Made by a program: the position numbers and the translations under genes. Below the pieces are notes generated by a model. That model was not told the DNA's origin, did not search any database, and worked only from the letters and a program-made list of their open reading frames with translations. Source: Nageia nagi (taxonomy: Eukaryota > Pinophyta). From it: a stretch of 64,000 bases of DNA. This document shows positions 10,980-22,238 of this stretch, piece after piece; position 1 is the first letter of the stretch; every line of letters starts with the position of its first letter. The stretch is taken from NCBI GenBank assembly GCA_050084985.1, contig JBITNC010000002.1, positions 26,722,001 through 26,786,000 on the forward strand, given 5' to 3'.

Positions 10980-12387
10980 GTTCGATCACTAAAATAGTGG
11001 AATATGACATAGAAATTAAGCTAACCAAGCTAATTAGAGGTAAGCCTCTTTGTAAAAATATAGCTAAAACTTCACATATGATCGCTCTTATGGAGGTTGA
11101 ACAACAAATCAATCAAAAAAGTGATTGGATTAAACAAATCATGATTTATTTCCAAACTTGTAGGTGCCCTGAAGCTTTGGACAAATTTCAAAGAAGGAGA
11201 TTCAAGTTGCATGCCCTCAAGTTTATCATGATAGATGACCATCTATACAAAAACAATTTTGATCAAACCCTAATTAGATGTGTAACTCAAGATGAATCCT
11301 GTAGAATATTGCATGAATTTTATTATGGATTCTCTAGCGAGCATTACAGTGGACCAACTATAGTAGCAAAAGTATTACAAGTTGGATATTATTGACCCAC
11401 TATATTTTAGAATTCATTCAAGATTACTCAGGAATGTGACAAGTGCAACAAATTTGTAGGAAAGAGGAGACAAGCTACAATGCCTCTCAAACCTGTGGTA
11501 GTCTAAGAACCCTTTCAATAATGGGGTATGGACTTCATTGGTGTTATAGACTCAAATTCCTTGGTAGGCCACAAGTTTATTTTGACTGCAATAGATTACT
11601 TCACTAGATGGTCAGAGGCTATGCCATATAAAAATGTAGATCAAGAAGTAATGATAGAAATGATTAAAAGAATAATCACCTACTTTAGAATCCCATAGAC
11701 TATTATGTCAAATAATGGATCGAGATTTACTGGAGGTAATTTATCAAGCTTTGTAGGTCAATATAGTGTGTACTAGTTGTTCTCTTCAAACTATTACCCA
11801 CAAGGTAATGGATTAGTTGAATCAACTAACAAAAATCTAACCCATATCATTAAGAGAATAATTGAAGGGAATCCTAAACAATGGCCTACGTAATTAGACT
11901 TTACTTTATGGGCAGATAGGATTAGTATAAAATTAGCAATATAGACATCCCCATATGCATTGGTATATGGTACAAGACCTATGTTGCCAATACACATGGA
12001 TTTACCAACATTGAAAATCTTGCAAGAAATGGAGGACCATCACTTTGAGCCACTACAATCCAGATATAGTCAACTCCTAAAATTGGAGGAAGATCAAAAC
12101 AAAGAATATGAGTCATTTCAGCATCTCCAACACATTATCAAAAAGTGGTCTGATAAGAAAAAGTCTTCTTAGGTGAAGTTTGAACCAAGTGATATTGTCC
12201 TCAAATGGGATGAGGAAAGAGCAAAGCCTGGAAGACATCAAAAATTTGATTCTCTTGGAGTAGAACTTACATAATCACTCAAGCCATGCAAAGTAATGCA
12301 TTCAAATTGTAATATATTACCAAGTTCCAAAAATTACCTATTCCCATCAATAGGATCTATTTGAAACATTATAGGGTAATGAGATGA
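10980..12387 (+). pseudogene. Tat integrase, catalytic Asp lost
   Basis: The zinc-binding part is seen as ILHEFYYGFSSEHYSG...ECDKCNKF (H, H, C, C; 11310-11455). The core begins WGMDFIGVIDS near 11525 and continues ILTAIDYFTRWSEAM. The expected S-D-N-G at the second catalytic Asp reads S-N-N-G (about 11707-11718), a D to N change. The Glu is kept in NGLVESTNKNL. The C-terminal segment YALVYGTRPMLPIHMDLPTLKI (11952-12020) and VKFEPSDIVLKWDEERAKPGRHQKF follow, and the frame ends with LKHYRVMR and stop at 12385-12387. Several internal stops are present. Confidence 0.85.
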
Positions 12388-12883
12388 TCTTGTAGTACCC
12401 GCAAAGTAATGTATATTGTAAATAGTTAAAAAAAATTTACATCTTTTGCACATAGTTTTCAAAAAGTAGTTAGCCGTTAATGATCAACTTTAATTTAGCT
12501 TTATCAAGAGTTAATGTTGATGTATTGCTCAGCTATCAACTGAATAAGGCAACATTTAAGAAAAGATTTCCTTAGATTTCATAAATTATTGCATAAGTAC
12601 CACAAATTAAGTCTAGCATGCTTTGAAATTACTTATCCAGCTTATGCCAACTTGATCTATACAATACATGAGTCTTGAGATCCTCAAGTAGTAATTGCCA
12701 TTAATGGAAATCTTACCAACCTTGGATGAATAAAATTCCCCCCCATACCCTCTACTTCAACATTTAGCTGATTTCAAGCACACAAGTTTTTAGAGCATTC
12801 AGAACTTATAGATTTTAGAGTCGAGTTGTGTTAAGAGATACAAAATTTGTAGGACCTTGTATTGCTTCGATTACTATTTTTAA
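12388..12883 (+). other. Spacer between Tat pol and the additional ORF
   Basis: About 500 bp without recognisable coding content. It contains 'cataccctctacttcaac' and otherwise AT-rich sequence. In Tat elements such a spacer commonly separates integrase from an additional ORF; no splice or promoter signal can be identified with confidence. Confidence 0.4.
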
Positions 12884-15753
12884 ATGACAACCAAAGGTTC
12901 AAGGAAGGGTGTTAATATAATGGCAACTTCTTAGTCATCCTCTGCAGCTAAAATAGATCAACTTGACATTGACCTTCTAACCTTGCAAGAAGAATATCTT
13001 GAGAATGCCCTAGAAATAACCTCCATTAAGATGGGGGTGATCAATCACATGGACACATGGAGAGCCAACCCCAATCACATTCTTCTGCAACATAAGACAC
13101 CCAAGGTGATCGAAAAGGGGAAGTCACTTACTCATTCAAAAAGGGACGTCATGATTGACTAGGGCCTAGATTATTATGTGCCTTATGATTTGTTTACTTA
13201 CCTCGAGCTATTATACTCCTTAGCACATAGACATCACTAAAAGGGTTACCAAATAGGAATAATTAAGAGCCCAAAAGAAGGAGATGTATCAAAACCAAAG
13301 TTTGAAGTAGTACTAGATTACTCTCCTAATTCCATCATCCAAGCATTTGCTATTCTTGTAGATTGGACTTGATGTTAAGAAACAAATTTATTTAAAAAAG
13401 AAGAATGACTTTTATGTTAGTCAAGATGAAATGTTGAGTTGGATTAGTGGAAGATATCAAGCCAGCAAGAAGACCAAACTCTTTCCAAGTTATTAGATAG
13501 CCCTTTTTAAAAGAAAAAAGGATAGAGAAGTGTTGTAGGCATTAGTAGTTATCCTAGGAAAGAAAACCCAGATTGAAGTAGATGAAGCCACGGTATGTAT
13601 GGCTTATAATATTATAGAGGCTCATGTTTGCTATGATTTCTTGGATTTCATTACTAATGAGATAAAGAGGTGTCTATTCAAATTTGAGAAGTCAAACTTT
13701 AGACACTGGTGTAGGAACAAGACTAGTATAGGTAGGACAAACATCTAGCATGGTTGAGCTTCCAAAAAAGGGAGAGCAAGACCCTTTAGACACTACCATA
13801 TCTTCCCAAAATCCTTATCTAGAGAAGAAAAGGAAATTACAAACCCTTGCTCAAAAACAACAAATCCTAGAGAAAGAATAGAAGCTTGCAAAAAAGCCCT
13901 ACACCACTATGACAAGGTCACAGTCACAAACAATTATACCTTCACCTTCAAAGGCTACAGAAGAAGTTCCAAAGATGGTGGCAAAAGAGGCAAATATTTT
14001 TGATATAGAAGAATTAAGAGAGCCCCAAGATATAGATACTGGTGCTACACAAGTAGCCTAGACAGAAAAACAAACCTTGGAAAAGGAGTATACCCAAATT
14101 CAACAAGGTATGGGAAGCATACCTAGAGCTACTGGACCTATAGTAGCTGCACCTAGAAGAGGATCGAGAGATGATGATAATGAATCTAGAAAAACAAAAG
14201 ACTTTGGCCCAATGGATAAGATTAAGGACCAAGACCTAGTCATGGAAGAGGCAAAGCTAGAACCAAAAGTTTAACACTTGAGACCTCCCTAGTAGTCACA
14301 ACCTATTCAATAAGTTGAGACACCTATTTTAGGTGGAATTACTACCCCCCATTCTTTGATTCCTATAGGCTCACAAGAGGAAATAAAATTAATTTTTTCT
14401 ACATAAATTGTAGAGCCCATTGATTGGAAAACTTTTGTTAATAAGTCTCCTATACTTCTTGAGTAACAGTTGAAAATTTTGAGCAAGGTAATAGAAATAA
14501 GAGATATTAAAATAGCACAAATGCATTTCAAATAAGGGCAACTGGATATTACTCCCATGGCTATAATAGATGTAAATATGCAAAGTGCACTGGTAATTGA
14601 CCAGTTAAGATTCTTGGTAAATACTTCAATGGTAGCTGGCAAAATTCTTTAAGCAATGGAGACTAAGATAGAAAAATTGAATAAGAAAATAGATCAGTAT
14701 AAGAAAGACTGCTCCCTTAAAGATAAAATAGTAGCTAGGTTGCAAAATAAAAATAAAAAATTAATTGTAAGGCTTGATAAGTAGAAATTAAAGTTTTACA
14801 ATAGCATAACAATAAGAAAAGTTGAGCTAGATGCTACAAATCAAATAATACAAGATCTCAAAGCTCAGGCTACGACCATTGATGGTCAAAAGGTCAAGCA
14901 AGTTGAGGTCAAGCTACAAACTATCATTGCAACAAATATGGTTTTATCTGATGACAATGCAAAGTTATTATTGGTCATGAAGAATTTTAGAAAATCCTTG
15001 GATGAGCAGATCGATGATAGAATGATAACATTATCACACTTGCATTTGCTGAAGGAAGAAACTATATAGGTGATCAAGGAGTTCCATATTCAAATTGCTC
15101 TCCATAAGTTGACTTTTGATACTCCCAAGATAGTATTAGAAAGAATGCATGCTTGTTTAACGATCTTGACTAAAAAGACATAGCTACAATCTCTCCCAAA
15201 TCAAGATAATTGTATCAAAGGAAGATCTGAGATATTTGTGAACTTCAAAATTTGGTGTTTAGCATGGATATTAATAAGCATTAGCTCACAACAAAGCCAA
15301 TATTCATTAACAAATTCTTTAATTCTTTGATTGAGAAGAAGGCTCCCAAATTATGGGAAGAACAAAATGTATAAGGTAGTGTTGCTAGTTGAGTAGCCAA
15401 TACCATTCAGTTCCTTGAATAATCTTCTTATAAAAAGCAAATCTTAGACTTACAATAAATAAATGAATTAGCTTAGGAAGCAATTACAAGATTTTTGCAT
15501 GCTGAAAGAATAGATAATGTTTTGATAGGGTTTAAAGCAGATACAATGAAGATTAAGACATCCCCTATCTTATCATAGATTGACTATAAAGATCTCAGTT
15601 ATCTAAATAAAAAGATGCAAGCTTTCCTCCTAGTAGAGCTAATTATAGCAGCTAAGACCTCTACCAAGTCTACTTTTGAACAAGCTATTAGAAGCAACAA
15701 TTAGAGGGTTCTATTCTTTAGTAGGCAGAGGCCCCTAAGAGTTGCTAGAAAAT
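12884..15753 (+). pseudogene. Additional Tat ORF, about 950 codons, with central coiled coil
   Basis: From ATG 12884 a coding-like frame runs to the 3' LTR with at least two frameshifts (near 13365 and around 15300) and about 20 stops, mostly TAG/TAA. Visible parts are an N-terminal region of unknown fold (ending LDYSPNSIIQAFAIL); a second block (about 13370-13740) with DEMLSWISGRYQASKKTKLF and YNIIEAHVCYDFLDFITNEI; a charged, Pro/Ser/Gln-rich linker (13750-14280); a heptad-rich coiled coil (about 14640-15080); and a C-terminal block with LHAERIDNVLIGFKAD. I do not recognise the family. Additional ORFs between integrase and the 3' LTR are known in the Tat lineage; a nucleic-acid or Gag-interacting role would be speculation. 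Confidence 0.65.
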
Positions 15754-17779
15754 TGTATTCTTTTAGAATTACACTTTGAATCAAGGTATTTCTAAATTAT
15801 TCTTTATTCTCTATTCTTTTATTCTTTAGTGCCCAGGAGTTACGTATACAAGAGTGCTTGGGAGGCATATTATTCTCTTAGAGTCTTCATGAGTTGTAAA
15901 TTATTATATTATTTCATTATTTTTAATCCCTTATCTTCTCATTTCTTTCTCTTAGAGTGTCAGTTTTGTAAATAAGACTACCAGGGAGTTGTGTTATTTT
16001 CTTAAGAGTACCTAGGAGAATACCCGAGAGTTATGTAAATAAGAATATTCAAGAGTTATATTTATTCCCTTAGAGTGTTTGAAAATTATTGACACAAGTG
16101 TCTAGGACTTGCATAAATTCAGAGCTATATCATCAATAGAGCCCACCAATTTTGAGAGATTATGTCATGATTTTTGATTGAAATTAGCGGGTCCTGGAAG
16201 AGCCAGATCATCAATAGAGCCCATCAATTCTAAGAGATGATGTCATGATTTTTGGTTGAAATTAGTGGGTCTTGAAAGAACCAGATCATCAACAGAGCTT
16301 GCCAATTTTGAGAGATTATGTCATGATTTTTAACTGAAATCAATAAGTCTTGAAAGAGCTTGATCATCAATAGAGCCCATTGATTCTGAGAGATGATATC
16401 ATGATTTTTAGCTAAAATTTGCAAGTCTTGAAAGAACTAGATCATCAATAGAGCCCATCAATTTTAAGAGAAATATGTCATGATTTTTGATTGAAATTAG
16501 TGGGTCTCAGAAGAGCTAAATCATCAATAGAGTCCATCGATTATGAGAGCTGACATCATGATTTTTGGTTGAAATCAACGAGTCTTGAAAGAGCTAGATC
16601 ATCAATAGAGCCTGCCAATTTTAAGAGATGACATCATGATTTTTGGTTGAAATTAGCGAAGTCCTAAAAGAGCCAGTTCATCAATAAAACCTAAACAAAG
16701 AACATAGAAACTGCTAAGCAATGGTAAGAGTAATACATAAGAAGGAACATTGAAGTCCACTTTATCTTAAATGTTTGACCCTTAGGGCCCTATTAATGTG
16801 TTGACACCAACTCATTTCCACATAATAGTGGCATTTTCTTCTTGAACCAAGTTAACATAATATCTATCAACCACCATTACTCTAATTACTAACATCTATA
16901 GTAGAGATCATAAAGATTGCATAGAAGTAGATAGTAGTTGATAGAGCATTGTACCAAATCATATGCATCAATTTGTAGTTAAAAAATTACTCATACAACT
17001 ACCAGGCTATCTCCAATCAGCTACAAGGTTGAAGAAGAAGCAATCAACAACATGTCAAAAGGAATTATAGCTCTATGGACATGGCTATTCAGAAATTGTA
17101 AATTCCTAGATAGTCATGTTGTTGGTACTTATTCACTATGTAATTCATAACATAGTTGTAGTATTTATGTAAATAGAACTATTTTAGTTGTTTCATTCAA
17201 TGCTAGCAATTATGTATATTAATGAAACCCAACCACCCAAGAAGGGGGGAAGTTGTATAAATAGCTAACTCTTAGAGATCAAAGGGGTTGGACATTTTAG
17301 CAAATTTTCCCAAAGCTGTAAGACCTATTCACATATAATAATACAAATAGATAATGCTTGTTCCTCTTGCAACAAAGTGGCTATTTATTGCTATTGTGGA
17401 TGTTATGTGTGAAATATTTTGTCCAAATTGTGGATGTGTATTATGATTACAAGATCCTAGGTGCGAGATAGTTTGCTATTCTTAATATTAGCTATGGATT
17501 GCTAACTGTGCTGCAATTTTTGGGTTGTATATTTCTTATTTTAGCTCTTTTTATTTACTTTTCCCTTTCCTATAACTCTTTATCCTTTCATTCCTTTCTT
17601 GTTACTTTTAACATTGAATATAGATAGGAATAGACCTATAAACTAGAGATTGAGTAGAAAACCAACATGAGTGAATCCCCACCACCTTCTGCTCTTTCAA
17701 GGAACCTACCATTATGGGAAATGGAGAACACAACCAGACCAAACCCTTTGAGGTTATGCTATATCGATCAACAATGATA
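15754..17779 (+). repeat. 3' LTR of the Tat element
   Basis: Direct repeat of 4234-6264. It starts TGTATTC; a 12-bp stretch present in the 5' copy is missing. It includes the 78-bp array at 16123-16692 and the same downstream landmarks (for example 'aatgaaacccaaccaccca' near 17221). No strong polypurine tract precedes it: the bases before it are 'agttgctagaaaat'. Confidence 0.85.
16123..16692 (+). repeat. 78-bp tandem repeat array in the 3' LTR
   Basis: Units start at 16123, 16201, 16279, 16357, 16435, 16514 and 16592, with a partial eighth at 16671. The period is 78 bp, with two single-base expansions. Copy number equals that of the 5' LTR array, so the array predates this insertion. Confidence 0.92.
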
Positions 17780-17784
17780 AGTAT
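17780..17784 (+). repeat. Candidate right target-site duplication of the Tat element (AGTAT)
   Basis: It matches GGTAT at 4229-4233 except for one G/A transition. It depends on placing the eroded LTR end at 17779. Confidence 0.4.
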
Positions 17785-17785
17785 T

Positions 17786-19330
17786 TTTTACTACCTTGAT
17801 GGAGTGTTAGTGTGATGACACCAATATATTCCATTTGCCAATAGGTGAGATGACCATCACCCTTACTGACATCCATTACATCCCGTAAGTACCTATGAAG
17901 GGTACATTGACTTAGAGGGTTACATTTTTGATGGCAAAGATGGAGGAGCACTACTATCGATTAATAGTTTTTCATGACTACCAATGATAGAAGAAGGGAG
18001 AACCCCTTCATGATACTATGTATATGCCCCTAGAGGATATAGATAATGCATGCTAGTTTATGCTATATATGGAGGTTCTTATTGACACAATTATGTGTAG
18101 TGATAAGAACCATGAGTGCTTCCATACATGATTAATCCTGATTATGTGAGGGATATGCATTCATAGAGAGAGTTATGTATGGATGCCATGCATTTTGACA
18201 ATGCTCTACAAGGATCTTCACAATTTTGTATATGTGAAGAAGGGAGTTAAGATCATGGTGCACTCATTTATATTAAAAATATGGGAATATGAGCACATAT
18301 GCATAGCCCAAACATATTTTCCAATATGAATTAGGCAAACATTCCTAACTCAAGGGCTGGAATAATGTCAAAGATTGCTTGACTTGTTGGACGAGAAGGA
18401 TGTGATTTGGAATCCAAATTTTGACTTACTAGTGTGGGAGGAATTTGATGAGGAGGTATCATGGAGTGTGACTCCTTATCATATCTAGGGACATAGGTAG
18501 GTGATGGAGTTCTATGAGCTGGATAAAGTGCTTCGTCAATTTAGCTTGATGTAGGATGTGCTCATGCAAATGGTGCGATCGACTATGGCCTGATACTATA
18601 AATATCAAACTATTACACCTAGAGTTTTAGTTGTGCCAACATGGAGTGCAAAATGGGAGGTATCGAGGAACATGCCCCTAAAGTGCTGACCCAACATCAT
18701 CATCATAGCCAAGAGTGCCATCGATTGTGGGATATAATGAGGCCCATACCATTAGGCCTTGAGGATGAGGAGGATAAGGAGGAAGAGGGAGAGGAGGAGG
18801 ATCAATAGGTGGAGGTTGATCCCATGGAAATTGGTGATCCATCATCTCCTACTTGAGTAGTAGATCCCTCTGGACCATCCACATTAGAAGCTACCACTCC
18901 CTCAGTTTATATTGAATGTATACTTATGAGATGCTAAATGCTAAAGTTTGATCTATTTCTAATTTTGAGAGGTAAATTAACTTGGTACACTTATTTTGAC
19001 ATAGGTTTTGAGGATTAGGTAGAGGCATTACAAGGCCAAGTATCAATCCTATAGGAGTAACTAGCATATCGAGATGAGCAGAAAGGCAACCTACAGGGAT
19101 AGATAGAGATACTACAATCTCTACCATATATCATCCATTAACAAAAGCTTAAGAGGCTCCATGATTTGACCATAGAAAATGATAATCTATTGTTATATTT
19201 TGGTAAGACATTAATAGTAGTATTGACCTTTAGGAGTAGGACTCGTACTCATGATGTATCAGTTGGGAAAAGTTGCCATGGGGGGAACTAGTTGTATTGC
19301 TAATCATGCCATGTACAATTTGACTTATAT
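17786..19330 (+). pseudogene. Plant mobile domain (PMD) gene captured by the gag/PMD element, antisense to it
   Basis: One frame can be read for over 1 kb through about 15 stops. It shows PMD landmarks: DDTNIFHLPIGEMTITLTDI near the start; ILTMLYKDLHNFVYVKKG and FILKIWEYEHICIAQTYFP in the middle (about 18190-18320); and VIWNPNFDLLVW, then FYELDKVLRQFSLM (about 18510-18550), corresponding to the family's H.PDRVLRQFG. An acidic Glu/Asp-rich tail follows to about 18860. After a candidate intron (18918-19004) coding-like sequence with Gln/Leu/Glu heptads continues (EALQGQVSIL...RDEQKGNLQG). PMD proteins occur in host genes and in transposons; function here is unknown. The 5' end was probably cut off by the Tat insertion. 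Confidence 0.75.
18918..19004 (+). other. Candidate intron in the captured PMD gene
   Basis: An 87-bp AT-rich segment starts GTATAC and ends TTTTGACATAG, flanked by coding-like sequence on both sides. An intron is possible in a retroelement only if the gene is antisense to the genomic RNA, which is the case here. Splice sites are assigned by eye. Confidence 0.4.
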
Positions 19331-19969
19331 ATATATTTTAATTATATCTTGATTATGGAATTGTTTATGTTTGTTTGCTTAATTTGAAATGAAATAAATG
19401 TGTTTAAATTGAAGAACATGAAACTATAAGTTACAATTAAATAATATTAAAATTAAATACATAATGACCAAGCAATCAAAGAAACATAACCCATTTACAT
19501 CAAAGATAAAACATTCATTATTTACAAATATAGAAATAATCATGTTATATATGGTTTTAATAGAGTAGTGATGCTCAGGAAAAGGGAAGAAAGTTTACAT
19601 AAAAAGAAAAGAATTCAAGGGATTTTTCCTCCTTTTGAGAAAAAGAAGCCTAAAATATGATAAAATGAAGATGGAGGAATCAATGTACCTAGGTTTTATG
19701 CTTCAAATTTGTAAATCATTCTTTTAAAATTTTAGACATCTTATTGGATATGAAAAATAGTTTTATGACCAAAGGACACATCTTGAAATTTAAGAAAAGG
19801 ATTTTCATTTTTTGCTATTTATAAATGGAGCAATGATGCTAGAAGCTAGCATCGTCACTAGGATATGGAGAGGAAAAGATACCCAATTTTAACAAGTTAT
19901 TTTATATTTTTAATAAATGATGAAAAATAAGCATGGAAACAAAAAAATACAAGAAAATAATTTATGAAA
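19331..19969. other. Non-coding interior of the gag/PMD element
   Basis: AT-rich sequence with no recognised domain. It contains a perfect 8-bp hairpin (GATGCTAG/CTAGCATC) at about 19848-19866, followed by 'cgtcactagg', a motif echoing the 2978-3005 hairpin at the other end of the element. Confidence 0.35.
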
Positions 19970-22130
19970 CAGCCCCAATACCATCAACATCAAGGATCAT
20001 AACTTGAATCGTTGCTTTTTGTGCTTGCTACTATGGCTGTGATTGAGGAATACTCACATTATTGGTTTGTAATTACTTTCCATATTCATCAAGTTCTACC
20101 TTCTTAGGGTTGTTGAAGATCTTTATCCTTTGATTTTATGGATAAAGAGGTCCATTTTGTATTGCTTTGGCCTTGTGTTGCTACAAAACCTCATATGAAA
20201 CTTCATGGTAAAATTTAAATTTACCTTCATCATGAAAATATTGGATTATATTTTTCAAATGATAACATTCTTTTGTGGAATGATTGGCTCTACTATGGAA
20301 GTTACAAAAGAGGTATGCTTTATATCCTAAAGGTCTCATTTGTGGGGGTTCTTTTATTAGAGGATAACAGACTAAGTTCATGACAACTAAAGCATCTAAG
20401 AATTTACTAATATCCTCAAGAAATTCAATGTAGTGACTATGTGACCTTCTAAATTCGTAAAATTCTATATCATCATGGATGAATCTAACTATCATCTTAA
20501 TTTTGATTTTTGATTGGTGTTGTGGCTTCCTAGGCTTGTTAGGAAAAATGGGTTTAAGGACCATTGTTAGCTTCATGTGGGCTAATGGTTCATTAAAGGC
20601 CTTATGATGGGCTTTCTTACTAATCATCTCATCTATTAGCTTATCATAAAGATAGTCCTAGAATTTAGAGAAGTTATTTATACAAGATGGAAATAATGCT
20701 CAAAAAAGGACATGCTTATTTTCTTTAGTAGGGATTTGGACTTCGTTAGCTACTTTGGACCACTTAATAATAAAATCATTAATAAGCTAAACTTGTTTTT
20801 ATTTTAGGGTATACATATCTAAGGGAGATAGTTCTAGGGTGAAAAACAAGTGATAACGAGCCAACAATGCCCTAATAATATCATCAAAACATGTAATACT
20901 CTCATTAGGTAAATTTGTAAACCATAAGAATGATTTGATTTTAAACTAAGAGGAAATAATTTAGCTAATAAATCATCATCATTCTCAAATGAAACAACTT
21001 CTAAGTGATACCTTTGCAAAAGTACTATGGGATCATAATGATCATTAAACATTATGAAGGTTACCTATTTGTCATACCTTTTCTGGTGGATGCAATAGTG
21101 AAAGGGGTTCTCACTTACTCTTGAAACTGTAGGTGCAACTTTGTTGATGCAAGCCATTATAGAGTCTTTTTATTACTTTAACTGCATAAGCTTTTAGAGT
21201 GTAACATTTGGATATGCTTATCATGATGGTACATTAGTATCTTGATTTTTATCTTTTGCTAATCTTATAAATGAACCAAAATATCAAACTTTCTCTTTCT
21301 CTAGGGTTCTTACAAAATTGTTGATCATATCCATTTTGCATTCTAGTGAAGAAAATTTGAAGTTCATATTGAGTTTTACGAAACTCAATTCTTTATTTAA
21401 GATTAAAAATTCTTCATCTAACTATCCAAGTCTTTGTCTCATACCAAATGTGATTGCTGGATTTGGCTCATCCATCCAAACATCGATAAGTCATCTTCAT
21501 TGATGTTATCTTCATATTATTCATTGCATTTTGGGAATACTTATTGAATTATGAGATATTTTAAATAAGCCCTAGGTTCTTGAAGGTTTTGGACCATATT
21601 TGAATTAGTAAGTAGAATGATGGTGCTAGGTTTAGCGATATTGCTAGGTTTTGTTTGACTTAGTAGGTGACTGGTTTTGGACTAGAGGTTCAAGAACATC
21701 ATTAGGTAAGGAAAACTATAATGAAATGACTTGTGATGACTTGAAATATTTGTATGCTTGCCCACAAGGAGTTAAGTTCATATCATGTTGAGTTTTTTGT
21801 ATCATTTGCTTCTATTTGATATACTCAGGGGTAGTGTTTAAGGTAGAACCTAAAAGGTGTTTGACTTTAGCATTTACTTCTTGCAAGGTTTGGATAAGGA
21901 AATGGAGATACTCTTTTGTAGCTAATAATTTCCTACCTTGGGGAATAAATAATATTTTAGTGAGTACCTCTAGTTCATTGGATGGAGGTTCTTCATATTT
22001 TGATTGATCATTTTGTGTTGTTCACTTAGTCTTCTTAGTACATTAGCATAATATTTTTGTGCCCTAGTCCTTTTATGCTATACAATAATACATTCAAGAA
22101 TTTCTTGATCTAAGACAACATGTGTATCCA
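19970..22130 (-). pseudogene. Gag of the gag/PMD element, broken
   Basis: Read on the minus strand, the segment begins near 22130 with a region encoding HVVLDQEIL and RTRAQKYYANVL (about 22130-22040). The gag core is visible at 21052-20834 as SFENDDDLLAKLFPLSLK, equivalent to the family's DD..L...FP.SL....WF..L. A CXFH...H.T.EC..L zinc-knuckle-like motif (CNFHSRANHSTKECYHL) lies near 20265-20305, inside a 148-codon open stretch (20627-20181). The knuckle form is like that of Tat/Athila Gag. Stops and frameshifts separate the parts. It lies directly downstream of its 5' LTR (22239-22953), as expected for gag. Confidence 0.75.
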
Positions 22131-22220
22131 TTTCTGAAATACTTGAAATACGATATTAGTCCTATAAAAAATCCTAGAATTTTTGCATAACTAGTAAAGG
22201 ATAAAATGATATGTTGAAAA

Positions 22221-22236
22221 AAAATTGGGTTCACCA
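22221..22236 (-). other. Primer-binding-site candidate of the gag/PMD element
   Basis: On the minus strand, two bases after the 5' LTR end comes TGGTGAACCCAATTTT. It starts with TGG, the complement of the tRNA 3' CCA, at the right distance from the LTR. Which tRNA it would pair with I cannot decide by eye. Confidence 0.6.
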
Positions 22237-22238
22237 AT

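Larger units (their letters stand above)
4234..17779 (+). mobile_element. Tat-lineage Ty3/gypsy retrotransposon, nearly full length, decayed
   Basis: The 13.5-kb element has 2-kb LTRs and, in order on +, gag (about 6450-8230), protease (about 8380-8800), an archaeal-type RNase H (8948-9500), reverse transcriptase (about 9770-10900), integrase (about 11000-12387), and a long additional ORF (12884-15753). The second RNase H, the integrase motif WGMDFIG..(15)..ILTAIDYFTRW and the large extra ORF place it in the Tat lineage. All ORFs carry several stops and frameshifts. It is inserted in the gag/PMD element, immediately upstream of that element's recognisable PMD sequence. Confidence 0.85.

Noticed and set aside
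16230-16424. Open frame on the minus strand with a repeated 26-residue pattern
   Set aside because: It lies inside the 78-bp LTR tandem array; 78 is a multiple of three, so the periodic peptide is a by-product of the DNA repeat.
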